64,000 nucleotides of DNA from Phytohabitans aurantiacus (lineage in GTDB: Bacteria; Actinomycetota; Actinomycetes; Mycobacteriales; Micromonosporaceae): contig NZ_BSDI01000057.1 of the NCBI RefSeq assembly GCF_027923225.1, positions 8,181 through 72,180 of the forward strand, given 5' to 3'. Below are positions 16,425 through 24,640 of the stretch, in pieces (positions within the stretch are counted from its first letter, which is position 1; each line of letters begins with the position of its first letter). A program made the position numbers and the translations under genes. Below the pieces are notes generated by a model. The model was not told the origin of the DNA. It saw only the letters and a list, made by a program, of their open reading frames with translations, and searched no databases.

Positions 16425-17117
16425 TTACGAAGCGATGATGGAAGCCGCCTCGGCGAGGATGCGAGCCAGTTCGGTGGGTTTGGTGACCATGGGCCAGTGT
16501 CCCGAGTCGATGTCGACGAAGTCGACGTGCTTGGCCTTGGCGAGTTCGGGAACGTCGCCGGCGCCGATCCACTCCCGCGCTTGGTCGGGCGTGAACTCTG
16601 GGCATACGACGAGGACCGGCACGTCGAAGCGGCGCTCGTCGGAAAGGTGTACCACTCCCCTGGTCACCGCCTCGGGCACGGGGATCGCGGCGGCCGCGAA
16701 GGCGTCCCTCGCCGGCTCGTCGAGGTCGGCTGAGTCGGGGCCCTCGAAGCGGTCCCAGCCGGGAAACGGCATGACGCCGTCCAAGTACTCGAAGAAGTCG
16801 GCGTAGGGCTGGCCGTCACCGGACGGGAAGCCGCCAATGAGCACGACCTTGGCGACCTTGTCCGGCCGCGCGTCGGCCGCGAGCCACGCCAAGGTACAGG
16901 CTGCGGAGTGTCCGACGACCGTGACCTCGCCTACGGCCTGATCCACGGCGGCGATGACGGCTCTCACCTGGTCGTCGAGGATGGCGGACGCGGAGCCGTC
17001 GCCCTGGCCCGGGAGGGTGAGCGGCACGGGGCGGTGGCCGTGCGCCTCCAGCGCGGGTGTGACGTCGTTCCAGGCGGATCCGTCGAGCCAGAGGCCGGCG
17101 ATGAGCAGGATGTCCAC
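16425..17117 (-). CDS. Alpha/beta hydrolase
   Basis: A 230-residue alpha/beta hydrolase starting at a GTG (VDILLIAGLWLDGSAW). The nucleophile elbow is VTVVGHSAACTLAW with Ser in GHSAA, the acid region is VPVLVVCPEFTPDQ and the His is in DIDSGHWPMVTKPTELARIL, as in the RsbQ/esterase-like group. It is cytoplasmic. It starts 2 bp after the DinB-protein stop, so the genes are cotranscribed and probably translationally coupled. The substrate is unknown. Confidence 0.85.
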   Translation of the reverse strand: MDILLIAGLWLDGSAWNDVTPALEAHGHRPVPLTLPGQGDGSASAILDDQVRAVIAAVDQAVGEVTVVGHSAACTLAWLAADARPDKVAKVVLIGGFPSGDGQPYADFFEYLDGVMPFPGWDRFEGPDSADLDEPARDAFAAAAIPVPEAVTRGVVHLSDERRFDVPVLVVCPEFTPDQAREWIGAGDVPELAKAKHVDFVDIDSGHWPMVTKPTELARILAEAASIIAS

Positions 17118-17119
17118 GG

Positions 17120-17890
17120 TCAGAATTCCTTTTCGATGATGGTCAGGTCGCGTTCGGCGTAGAGGCGGTGTTCCCATTCCTCGTTGAGGACGATGCGAAG
17201 GCATTCCTTGAGGGGGAAGCCTTCCGCTTGGGGCCAGCCGGGTTCGGTGCGGGTCAGCTCGGAGGCGAGCTGCTCGTCGGTGAGCGTCTCGATGACGTGG
17301 CGGACCATGGCCTGGCGGTCGCGGCGCAGTGCGAGCACCTCGTCGAGGGTGGGGCGGGCTTCGCGGTCCCAGGGGACGCCTTCCCAGCCTTCGGCATCGT
17401 CCCAGGGCAGGTCCAGGGGGTGCCAGGGCGAGGGGTTGCCGAGGATCATGCGGCCGACCCAGGCGTCGCTGGCGAAGCTGAGGTGCCGCAGGGTCTGGAT
17501 GAAGGACCATTCGTCGTCGACGCCGCGGTGCAGGTCTGCCTCGGGGAAGGTCTTGGCGCGGCCGACGGTGCCCTCCCACAGCCGTTCCAGGATCGTCCAC
17601 GCCTCGCGGAACCCGTCGGCGTGGTCGGGGCGCATCTTCGCGCGGTCGGGCATGCGGCGGTTGAGTTCGGCGTCGACGAGCGGGGCGATGTCGACGCCGT
17701 TGACAACGACGTTGAGGAGTTCGCCGTAGATGTCGACGTCGACCATCTCGACGCCGCGCATGCGGGTGCCCTGGAAGAGGGAGCCGCGGATCTGGGCGCC
17801 GCTGAAGTCGATCTGGCGCATGCTGGCCTCGCGGAGGCGCACGTGCTGGAAGCGGGCTCCGGTGAGGTCCCGGTCGCGGAACTCGGTCAT
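17120..17890 (-). CDS. DinB-family protein with N-terminal pentapeptide repeats
   Basis: A 256-residue protein. Residues 1-55 are pentapeptide repeats (FRDRDLTGARFQHVRLREAS, IDFSGAQIRGSLFQGTRMRG), and the rest is a DinB-like four-helix bundle with DEWSFIQTLRHLSFASDAWV, then RMILG, and LNEEWEHRLYAERDL. The two histidines of the metal site are suggested by RHLSFASD and EWEHR. DinB_2 proteins are metal-dependent enzymes, often thiol transferases, but this one cannot be assigned a substrate. It is first in the operon and divergent from the WYL regulator, which probably controls it. Confidence 0.82.
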   Translation of the reverse strand: MTEFRDRDLTGARFQHVRLREASMRQIDFSGAQIRGSLFQGTRMRGVEMVDVDIYGELLNVVVNGVDIAPLVDAELNRRMPDRAKMRPDHADGFREAWTILERLWEGTVGRAKTFPEADLHRGVDDEWSFIQTLRHLSFASDAWVGRMILGNPSPWHPLDLPWDDAEGWEGVPWDREARPTLDEVLALRRDRQAMVRHVIETLTDEQLASELTRTEPGWPQAEGFPLKECLRIVLNEEWEHRLYAERDLTIIEKEF

Positions 17891-17894
17891 GGAG

Positions 17895-17941
17895 AGCACC
17901 CTAGGAGCGGTTCCGGACGATCTACTACCGGTTAGGGTGCT
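17895..17941. promoter_or_regulatory. Symmetrical divergent promoter/operator
   Basis: Arms AGCACCCTA (17895-17903) and TAGGGTGCT (17933-17941) are perfect inverted copies 29 bp apart, filling the 54-bp gap between divergent starts. Each arm reads TAGGGT toward its own gene, a good TANNNT -10 element about 7 bp from the start codon. Both transcripts would then be leaderless, and the shared arms could also bind the WYL regulator. Confidence 0.5.
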
Positions 17942-17944
17942 GGG

Positions 17945-18895
17945 GTGGCGACCGACATCAGCCCCACGGCGCGCGCCCTGCGTGCGATGGAGATCCTTCA
18001 GGCCCGGCCGGGTGCGACAGCCGGCGAGCTCGCGGCGGGTCTGGGTGTCACGGAACGGGCGGCGCGGCGGTACGTGGAGATCCTGCGCGAGGCGGGCATT
18101 CCCGTCGAGTCGACCAGGGGCCCCTATGGCGGGTACCGGCTGGGGCGGGGAACGCGACTGCCGCCCGTCGTGTTCACGGAGCCCGAGGCCCTCGGCCTGG
18201 TCATGGCCGTGCTCGACGGGCATCCCGCGGCCGCGGACCCCGACGATCTCATCGGCACCGCCCTCAGCAAGGTCATCCGGGCGCTGCCGGACAGCGTCGG
18301 CCGGCAGGCGGCCGCGCTGCGGGCCCACGCGTCGGCCGCGCACGATCGGGACGCGGCCCGAACCGACCCCGCGACCACCAGCGCGCTCGTCGCGGCGGTC
18401 GCGGCCCGCCGTCGGGTGCTTGTCGTGTACCGCAGCGACGCAGGCCGCGAATGGGAGGCCGAGGTGGATCCGTGGGCGGTCGTGGTGCGTCACGGGCGCT
18501 GGTACCTGTTGTGCCACTCGCACCGCGCCAACGCGATCCGCACCTATCGGATCGACCGGATACGTGCGATCGAGGTGACGGCGCACGAGTTCGAGCCGCC
18601 CCGCGACCTCGACCCGGTGGCGGCGCTGGAGGAGAATCTGGGCGTCGGTTGGGAGTACCCGACGCGGGTGGTGTTCGCCGCTCCCCTGGCCGAGGTGGCG
18701 CCGTGGGTCCGCCCTCCGATGGGTCGGCTGGAGGCGGCCGGCGACGGGTGCGTGCTGAGCGGCAGCACGAGCAACCCGGCGATGTACGCGCAGGAGTGGC
18801 TGGCGAGGCTGCCGTTCGCGTTTCGCGTCGAGGGCGGGCCGGAGCTGCGCGCCGCCGTCGCGACGGTCGCCGCGCGCTTCGCTGCCGCCTTTTAG
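17945..18895 (+). CDS. HTH/WYL-domain transcriptional regulator
   Basis: A 316-residue regulator. The winged helix is at residues 1-65 (ALRAMEILQARPGATAGELA, LGVTERAARRYVEILREAGI, GPYGGYRLGRG), the WYL domain follows with VLVVYRSDAGREWEAEVDPW, VVVRHGRWYLLCHSHRANAI and RTYRIDRIRAIEVTA, and then a WCX-type C-terminal domain. The WYL triplet is WYL in GRWYLL. Such proteins sense small molecules or nucleic-acid ligands. The GTG start at 17945 is consistent with a leaderless transcript from the symmetrical promoter. Likely target: the divergent DinB-hydrolase-DM13 operon. Confidence 0.88.
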   Translation: MATDISPTARALRAMEILQARPGATAGELAAGLGVTERAARRYVEILREAGIPVESTRGPYGGYRLGRGTRLPPVVFTEPEALGLVMAVLDGHPAAADPDDLIGTALSKVIRALPDSVGRQAAALRAHASAAHDRDAARTDPATTSALVAAVAARRRVLVVYRSDAGREWEAEVDPWAVVVRHGRWYLLCHSHRANAIRTYRIDRIRAIEVTAHEFEPPRDLDPVAALEENLGVGWEYPTRVVFAAPLAEVAPWVRPPMGRLEAAGDGCVLSGSTSNPAMYAQEWLARLPFAFRVEGGPELRAAVATVAARFAAAF

Positions 18896-19030
18896 AGACC
18901 GTTGGCGGTCAGGATTGGCGCCATTCCCGCGTCGCGCCGCCGCGAGGTGTGAGGCGGCGCGTGCGAGGCGACGCGTCGTCGTGGCCGGGGTCAGCCGTGG
19001 GGTTTGAGGGGGTGGCGGCGGCGCGCCCTG

Positions 19031-19090
19031 CGCGGTGCGCGGTGCGCGGTGCGCGGTGCGCGGTGCGCGGTGCGCGGTGCGCGAGGCGCG
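19031..19090. repeat. 7-bp tandem repeat (GCGCGGT)n
   Basis: About eight uninterrupted copies of GCGCGGT, then GCGCGAG units, immediately left of a family-A repeat. It lies in the 516-bp gap between genes ending at 18895 and starting at 19412, in which no gene is seen. The same association of a short GC-rich array with family A occurs at about 1.98 kb and 24.3 kb. Confidence 0.8.
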
Positions 19091-19099
19091 AGGCGCGCC

Positions 19100-19201
19100 G
19101 ATCAAGGCCATTCGCATCGATCAAGGGCAAATGCACGCGGAAAAGAGATCCAACCACGTGCATACGCCCTTGATCGGCGCGCACGGCGTGGCGACACGCC
19201 G
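19100..19201 (-). repeat. Dispersed repeat family A, locus 4 (inverted)
   Basis: GATCAAGGCCATTCGCATC, then GATCAAGGGCAAATGCACG, GGAAAAGAGATCCAACCACG and GTGCATACGCCCTTGATC, followed by a GGCGTGGCGACACGCC palindrome. It is a single unit with the terminal short arm on the left, so it runs opposite to locus 1. It lies about 210 bp upstream of the small secreted-protein gene. Confidence 0.78.
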
Positions 19202-19411
19202 TGCCGCGCGGGCCTGGGCCCGATCCGGAAACGTCCGCCCGACGGCGCGGTACTGGTCGCCCTCGGGAAGGCCGTCGTGGCCGGGGTCGGGCCGCCAGCC
19301 GGTCACCGAGGAAGTAGTCCACAGTGGAGTCGGTTCCAAGCGGCTTCGATCCGTCCTCCAGCGACTCCCCATAGCGTCGGGCCTGCCCCCACTCCAACGT
19401 AAGGAGAGTCA

Positions 19412-19759
19412 ATGCGCAGAATCCTGTCCGTCCTGGCCGCGATCGTCATCGGGCTGACCGCCGTCGCGATGCCGTCCCGGGCCTCGGCCGCGCCCGGCGA
19501 GACCATCTGGACGTGCGGCGACTACCCGCCTGGCACCTGGGTGCTGATCGGCTTCGTGTCCGGCTACTGCGGCGGAAACCGGCTCTACACCGGCAAGACC
19601 GACGTCAGTGGCACGCCGGTCGGCGGGTCGATCGCCGTCTGCTCCAGCTCGTGGATCCCGCCCGGCTGGGGGATCGCGCTCAGCGGGATCGGCCTGTCGG
19701 GCTGCTCGTACCCCGGCCAGGGCTGGCAGAACGCCATGGTGATCGTGCGGCAGTCGTAG
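19412..19759 (+). CDS. Small secreted cysteine-containing protein
   Basis: A 115-residue protein with a Sec signal peptide (MRRILSVLAAIVIGLTAVAM, cleavage after ASA near residue 26). The mature 89 residues have four cysteines (WTCGDYPPG, GYCGGN, AVCSSSW, GCSYPGQGW), enough for two disulfides, and many Gly, Ser and aromatic residues. A strong AAGGAGAG site precedes the ATG. The family is not recognised. It stands alone and is followed by a strong terminator, so it is probably a small extracellular structural or binding protein. Confidence 0.7.
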   Translation: MRRILSVLAAIVIGLTAVAMPSRASAAPGETIWTCGDYPPGTWVLIGFVSGYCGGNRLYTGKTDVSGTPVGGSIAVCSSSWIPPGWGIALSGIGLSGCSYPGQGWQNAMVIVRQS

Positions 19760-19777
19760 CAACGCCCCGGCCACCAA

Positions 19778-19827
19778 GATCAGGGCGTCCCTCAAGTCGC
19801 TCTAGCGACTTGAGGGACGCCCTGATC
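19778..19827. terminator. Bidirectional terminator, 23-bp perfect hairpin (repeat family C)
   Basis: Arms at 19778-19800 and 19805-19827 are perfect complements separated by a TCTA loop; the left arm begins GATCAGGGCGTCCCTCAAGT. It separates the secreted-protein gene from the convergent siderophore ABC operon. A decayed relative lies at 10138-10180, so this is a dispersed sequence and not just a chance terminator. Confidence 0.85.
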
Positions 19828-19855
19828 ACGAGATGGCTGGGCGGGCACGAGATGG

Positions 19856-20629
19856 CTAGGCGGGGACGATCATTGGGGTGCCGGCCACCGGATCCGGCAC
19901 GATCATGCAGCTCAGGCCGAAGACCTTCTCCACCAGCTCGGCCGTGATGACGTCGGTGGGCGCTCCCTCGGCGACGATGCTGCCCTCGCACATGGCGATG
20001 ACGTGGTCGCAGAAGCGGCACGCGAGGTTCAGGTCGTGCATGACGATGACGATGGTCTTGCCGGCCTCGGCGTTCAGCTTGCACAGCAGCCGCAGCAGCT
20101 CCACCTGGTGGTTGATGTCCAGGTAGGTGGTGGGCTCGTCGAGCAGCAGCAGGTCGGTGTCCTGCGCGAGGGCCATGGCGACCCACACCCGCTGGCGCTG
20201 GCCACCGGACAGCTCCCGGATGGGACGGTCGACGAGATCGGCGGTGCCGGTCGCTTCGAGCGCGCCCGCGACGGCGGTGTGGTCGCGTTCGGTCCACCGC
20301 CGGAACCAGCCCTGGTGCGGGTACCGGCCGCGCGCCACGAGGTCGGCGACGGTGATGCCGTCCGGGGCGATCGGCGTCTGGGGCAACAGGCCGAGCACCT
20401 TGGCGACGTCGAGGGTGCTGAGGTCGGTCAGGGCCTTCCCGTCGAGGTAGACGGCGCCGCTGCGCGGGGCGAGCAGCCGGGCGAGGCCACGCAGCAATGT
20501 GGACTTGCCGCAGGCGTTGGCGCCGACGATCGCGGTCACCTTGCCGTCGAGCACGGTGACGTCGAGGTTCGAGACGATGTTCTTGTCGTCGTACCCGAGG
20601 GACAGGCCCTCGGCGCGCAGCCGGGTCAT
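19856..20629 (-). CDS. Iron-siderophore ABC transporter, ATP-binding protein
   Basis: A 257-residue ATPase of the FepC/FecE type. It has Walker A GANACGKST, Q-loop region VLGLLPQTPIAPDGITV, signature LSGGQRQR, Walker B LLLLDEPTT and H-loop VIVMHDLNLACRF. RGRYPHQGWFRRW is typical of siderophore importers. The ATG start overlaps the second permease stop by 4 bp. It is the last gene of the iron operon driven from the IdeR-box promoter and powers uptake through the two FecCD permeases. Confidence 0.92.
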   Translation of the reverse strand: MTRLRAEGLSLGYDDKNIVSNLDVTVLDGKVTAIVGANACGKSTLLRGLARLLAPRSGAVYLDGKALTDLSTLDVAKVLGLLPQTPIAPDGITVADLVARGRYPHQGWFRRWTERDHTAVAGALEATGTADLVDRPIRELSGGQRQRVWVAMALAQDTDLLLLDEPTTYLDINHQVELLRLLCKLNAEAGKTIVIVMHDLNLACRFCDHVIAMCEGSIVAEGAPTDVITAELVEKVFGLSCMIVPDPVAGTPMIVPA

Positions 20630-21672
20630 CCGCCCGCTCCTTGCCGGTTGGTGGTGGCCAGCAGCCACAACAGATATGGGGCGCCGACGGCGCCGGTGAC
20701 GACACCGGTGGGCAGCGGCGTGGGCATCAGGTGTACGGCGACGAGGTCGGCGGTCAGCAGTAGCACGGCACCGACGAGGGCCGCGGGGAGGATGCCGCCG
20801 GTCGCCGGGCCGAGGAGCCGGTTGGCGATCGGCCCGGCGATGAGCGCGACGAAGACGATCGGGCCGGCCACCGATACAGCCAGCGCGACGAGGACGACAC
20901 CGGTGGCGAGCAGGCCGGCACGGCTCAGCTCGGTGCGGGTACCCAGGGCGCGGGCGGTGTCGTCGCCGAGTTCGAGGGCGCGCAGGGGGCGTTGGAGCAG
21001 TACCGCTAGCGGCAGCAGGACGATCAGGGCGGCGGTCAGCACCTTGAGTTCGGTGTCGCTTGCCTGCCCTACCGAGCCGGCGAGCCAGTGCATGGCCTGC
21101 CGGGCCTGTGACAGCTGCGCCCGGGTGAGCACGTAGCCGATGAGCCCGTCGAAGAAGACGGCCACGCCGATGCCGATGAGGATGAAGCGGTACCCGGTGA
21201 CGCCGTCACGCCAGGCGAGCACGTACATCAGCGTGGCGGCGAGGATGGCACCGCCGAGCGCGAGACCGCTGATCGCGAGCCCGCCGAGGTTCAGCAGCAC
21301 GATACCGCCGACGGCGGCGAGCCCGGCGCCGGAGCTGATACCGACGAAGTCGGGTGAGGCGAGCGGGTTACGCAGCAGCTGCTGGAAAATGGTGCCGGAG
21401 GCGCCCAGCGCGAGCCCGACGGTGAGTCCGGAGGCAGCGGTCGGCAGCCGCAGGCCGCGGACCACGAAGTCGACGCTCGGGTTGTCTTCCAGGTGCAGCA
21501 CCGAGGCGATGACCTCCCAGGCGCTGAGGCGGAAGCTGCCGACCATCATGGTGACCACGAAGAGGGCGGCGACGGCCACGGCCAGCGCGACGGTGACGAC
21601 GGCGGCGCGCACACTCCGCCGCCGTCGCGTGACGGTCAAGGTCCGCGCGGCCGGCGGGGCGAGGACGGTCAT
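20626..21672 (-). CDS. Iron-siderophore ABC transporter permease 2 (FecCD family)
   Basis: A 348-residue permease with about nine to ten membrane segments. FecCD landmarks are LRLPTAASGLTVGLALGASG, QQLLRNPLASPDFVGISSGA, FILIGIGVAVFF and VAGPIVFVALIAGPIANRLL. It has an arginine-rich cytoplasmic N-terminus. It starts 4 bp after the first permease ends and overlaps the ATPase start by 4 bp. It forms a heterodimeric channel with permease 1. Confidence 0.92.
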   Translation of the reverse strand: MTVLAPPAARTLTVTRRRRSVRAAVVTVALAVAVAALFVVTMMVGSFRLSAWEVIASVLHLEDNPSVDFVVRGLRLPTAASGLTVGLALGASGTIFQQLLRNPLASPDFVGISSGAGLAAVGGIVLLNLGGLAISGLALGGAILAATLMYVLAWRDGVTGYRFILIGIGVAVFFDGLIGYVLTRAQLSQARQAMHWLAGSVGQASDTELKVLTAALIVLLPLAVLLQRPLRALELGDDTARALGTRTELSRAGLLATGVVLVALAVSVAGPIVFVALIAGPIANRLLGPATGGILPAALVGAVLLLTADLVAVHLMPTPLPTGVVTGAVGAPYLLWLLATTNRQGAGG

Positions 21673-21676
21673 GCGC

Positions 21677-22729
21677 TCACACCTCCGACAGCTTGGCGTA
21701 GCGGACGACGGCCACGAACGCGGGCGCGCCGAGCACGCCCAGGACCACACCGACCTGCAGCTCGTCGGGGGCTCCGGCGACCCGGCCGAGCACGTCGGCC
21801 AGCAGCAGGATGATGGGGGCGAGCAGCATCGAGTACGGGATGATCCAGCGATAGTCGGGCCCGCAGATGAACCGCGCCAGATGTGGCACGACGAGCCCGA
21901 TGAACACGATCGGCCCGCAGGCGGCGGTGGCGGCGCCGGCGAGGATCGCGACCACGGCGAACGCCGCCGCGCGGGTGCGGGTGACATGCTGGCCGAGGCC
22001 GCGGGCGACGTCCTCGCCGAGGGCGAGGCCGTTGAGTGCCCGCCCGAACCCCAGCGACGCGACGAGACCGACCAGCAGGAACGGCGCGACGCCGGTCAGG
22101 ATCGGCGCGTACCGGCCGGCGAGCGAGCCGACCTGCCAGAAACGCAACTCGTTGAGGGCGTCCACATTGGTCATCACGATGCCGGTGGTGACCGAGGTGA
22201 GCCCGGCGGTGACGGCAGCGCCGGCGAGGGCGAGCTTGATCGGTGTGGCGCCCTCGCGGCCCAGTGAGGCGATCGAGTACACGAGCAGGAGCGCGCCGAT
22301 CGCACCGGCGAACGCGAACCACACGTAGACCCCGACGCCGCGGAAGCCGAGCACGGTGATGGCGAAGACGACGAACGCGGCGGCGCCGGCGTTGATGCCC
22401 ATGATCCCGGCGTCGGCGAGCGGGTTGCGGGTGACGCCCTGCAGGATCGCCCCGGCGACGCCGAGTGCCGCGCCGACGACGATGCCGAGCAGGGTGCGCG
22501 GGACGCGCAGCTCCAGGGTGACGGTGCTGTTCGTCGAGCCGTCGTTGTTGAGGCTGCCCAGGGCGTGCAGCACCTCGGACAGGCCGATCGACCGCGAGCC
22601 CATCGTGACGCTGAGGAACGCGACGACGGCCAGGACTACGCAGAGCGCGACGAGCCCCGGCCCGAGGGCGGAGGCTCGCCGCGACCCGCGGGCCGAGGTG
22701 CGTGTCGCGTACCGGCTAGTTGCCGACAT
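21677..22729 (-). CDS. Iron-siderophore ABC transporter permease 1 (FecCD family)
   Basis: A 350-residue polytopic permease. FecCD motifs are LRVPRTLLGIVVGAALGVAG, GVTRNPLADAGIMGINAGAA, FWQVGSLAGRY and ACGPIVFIGLVVPHLARFIC. The P-R-T/NPLA-P/GINAGA pattern is diagnostic. The start overlaps the end of the substrate-binding lipoprotein gene by 14 bp, so translation is coupled. Confidence 0.92.
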   Translation of the reverse strand: MSATSRYATRTSARGSRRASALGPGLVALCVVLAVVAFLSVTMGSRSIGLSEVLHALGSLNNDGSTNSTVTLELRVPRTLLGIVVGAALGVAGAILQGVTRNPLADAGIMGINAGAAAFVVFAITVLGFRGVGVYVWFAFAGAIGALLLVYSIASLGREGATPIKLALAGAAVTAGLTSVTTGIVMTNVDALNELRFWQVGSLAGRYAPILTGVAPFLLVGLVASLGFGRALNGLALGEDVARGLGQHVTRTRAAAFAVVAILAGAATAACGPIVFIGLVVPHLARFICGPDYRWIIPYSMLLAPIILLLADVLGRVAGAPDELQVGVVLGVLGAPAFVAVVRYAKLSEV

Positions 22730-23723
22730 TCGGGTCCGCGGCCTTGACAGCCGTTGTCAGCTTGTCGAGTTCGGTGGCGAAGTCGCCGTACGTGTGCAGC
22801 CAGTACGCCGGCCACGACACGACCGCACCGGCCTTCGCCGCCTTGATCTTGAACCACGTCGGCTGCTTCTTGCCCCAGTCCGCGTTGGACGTCGCGGTGA
22901 ACGACCGCCCGTCGAACAGGAGCAGATCAGGCTGGTACTTGTCGGCGTTCTCCCAGCTGAGGTTCTCCCAGTACGGGAAGCCGGGGTCGGGCTTGTCGGG
23001 GTTGATGACCTTGAGGCCGAAGCTCTGCAGGTCGAGCAGCTCCGGCGCGTACTCGGGGTTGGCGAAGTACAGCTTGTCGTCGCTGGGTGACACCGCGCCG
23101 ACCGTCAGGCCGGGCTTCTCGGCCACGGCGGCCTTGAACGCGGCGACCGCGTCCTCGAAGCGCTTCTTGTTGGCGGCGATCTGCGGGTCGTCCACCTTGG
23201 CGCCGAGGCTCTTGGCGAGGTCGGCGTACCCGTCGGCCAGCTGAACGATCGACTTGCCCTGCGACACACCGACGACCGGAGCGAGCTCGGCGATCTTCTT
23301 GCTCTTCTCGTCGACGCCCTCCTCCATGCCGCTGTGCGCCTTCTCGGCGGGCCACCAGTCACCGACAATGAGGTCGGGCCGCAGCGCCGCGGCCTTCTCG
23401 ACGTCGATCTTGCCCCACTCCTCGCCGAGGATCTCGATGCCCGTGAGGTCGAGGTTCTTCAGGTTCGGGTCGGTCTTGACGGACTCGTCGGAGTAGATCC
23501 CGATCGGCTTGATGCCAAACGACATCAGCGCGGCGGCCTCGCCCGCGTGGGCGATGATCCGCGTAGGGGTCTTGTCAGCTTTGACGACCTGGCCCGAACC
23601 GTCGGTAAAGGACCAGGGCCCGGCATCGGCGGCGGGCTTATCGCTGGCGGTGGAGTCGTTGCCACAGCCGGTAAGGACGGCGCTCAGTGCCGCCACGGCC
23701 AGAAGCGGACGCCATGCGCGCAT
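22716..23723 (-). CDS. Iron-siderophore ABC transporter, substrate-binding lipoprotein
   Basis: A 335-residue class III periplasmic-type binding protein. It has a lipoprotein signal with LTGC at Cys20, then WSFTDGSGQVVKADKTPTRI, AALMSFGIKPIGIYSDESVK, RPDLIVGDWWPAEKAHSG, and a C-terminal lobe with YQPDLLLFDGRSF and WPAYWLHTYGDFATELDKLT. The two lobes and central linker fit the FepB/FhuD fold. It is the first gene of the operon, 43 bp downstream of an IdeR-type box, so expression should rise under iron limitation. Confidence 0.9.
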   Translation of the reverse strand: MRAWRPLLAVAALSAVLTGCGNDSTASDKPAADAGPWSFTDGSGQVVKADKTPTRIIAHAGEAAALMSFGIKPIGIYSDESVKTDPNLKNLDLTGIEILGEEWGKIDVEKAAALRPDLIVGDWWPAEKAHSGMEEGVDEKSKKIAELAPVVGVSQGKSIVQLADGYADLAKSLGAKVDDPQIAANKKRFEDAVAAFKAAVAEKPGLTVGAVSPSDDKLYFANPEYAPELLDLQSFGLKVINPDKPDPGFPYWENLSWENADKYQPDLLLFDGRSFTATSNADWGKKQPTWFKIKAAKAGAVVSWPAYWLHTYGDFATELDKLTTAVKAADPNVGN

Positions 23724-23765
23724 GGTGGAGTTTCCGTTCTCGTGATGGGGTGTAGCTCGCAGCAG

Positions 23766-23784
23766 TTAGGTTAGGCTAACCACC
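23766..23784 (-). promoter_or_regulatory. IdeR/DtxR-type iron box
   Basis: TTAGGTTAGGCTAACCACC matches the 19-bp consensus TTAGGTTAGGCTAACCTAA except at the last three positions, with the central palindrome TTAGGCTAA complete. It lies 43-61 bp before the lipoprotein start, a suitable place to block transcription when iron is plentiful. Confidence 0.88.
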
Positions 23785-23912
23785 ACGGAGCGTTTTGGCC
23801 AGCGCGATGATCAGACTCACTCCCAACCAACGCCCCGCCCGTCCTCTCCCCCGATGCCACCGCTCGCCCGCGACGGCGCGTCGCCACACCCGGTACGCCT
23901 CCCGACTCCCGC

Positions 23913-24175
23913 CGATCAAGGGCGAACGCACGCGGTTGGATCTCTCTTCGGCGCCGCGGCCGCCCCCACGCCAGCCCGGCACGGCGTGTCGCCACGCCCG
24001 CTACGCCGATCAAGGGCGTATACACGCGGTTGGATCTCTCTTCCGCGCCGCGGCCGCCCCCAGGCCAGCCCGGCACGGCGTGTCGCCACGCCCGCTACGC
24101 CGATCAAGGGCGTATACACGCGGTTGGATCTCTTTCCGCGTGCATTCGTCCATGATCCATGCGATTGCCCTTGAT
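23913..24175 (+). repeat. Dispersed repeat family A, locus 5 (three tandem units)
   Basis: Units start with GATCAAGGGCG at 23913, 24008 and 24102, giving periods of 95 and 94 bp. Each contains GTTGGATCTCT, a GCGCCGCGGCCGCCCCC block and the ACGGCGTGTCGCCACGCC palindrome. The last unit ends with the terminal CGTGCATTCGTCCATGATCC and then CCTTGATCGG. This is the longest A array and shows that the unit itself is about 94 bp. The 1.1-kb region from 23785 to 24887 is filled by repeats and has no gene. Confidence 0.82.
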
Positions 24176-24302
24176 CGGCTCGGCTCGCGATCAAGCGCCG
24201 GCGCGAGGCCGCGCGCAGCCGCAGCCGGCCAGCCCCGGCCAGGTGGGCAGGCCGCAGCTTGGCAGCCCCGGCCAGGTGGGCGGGCCGGTCCCGGCGGGCC
24301 GG

Positions 24303-24421
24303 ACGGGCCGCGGCGGACGGGCCGCGCGGGGCGCGGGGCGCGGGGCGCGGGGCGCGGGGCGCGGAGGGCGCGGAGGGCGCGGAGGGCGCGGAGGGCGCAT
24401 CTTCGGGGAAAATGCGCCCTC
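24303..24421. repeat. GC-rich tandem arrays ending in a hairpin
   Basis: GCGGGGC-type 7-bp units are followed by four GCGGAGGGC 9-bp units. The last runs into a perfect 10-bp hairpin, GAGGGCGCAT (24391-24400) with ATGCGCCCTC (24412-24421). The block is purine-biased on the plus strand for about 100 bp. It is probably slippage-prone and non-coding. Confidence 0.75.
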
Positions 24422-24640
24422 AACTCGCGTCCAACCCCAGCAAAAACCCGGATATCGCTGCAACCACAACCGCCGCGTGTCGGTGCCTGGCCGCACCGGG
24501 CAGGCCGCGCGTGGCCTCGGCGCGCGGCGCCCCAGCCAGCGCCTGCGCGCCCGCCCTCGGCCGACTCCGCCACACTGATCGCGAGAGCGCGAAAGGCCCA
24601 ACCCGCGCGGGGAAAGCGCACGCGAACAAGGCACAGCGCT

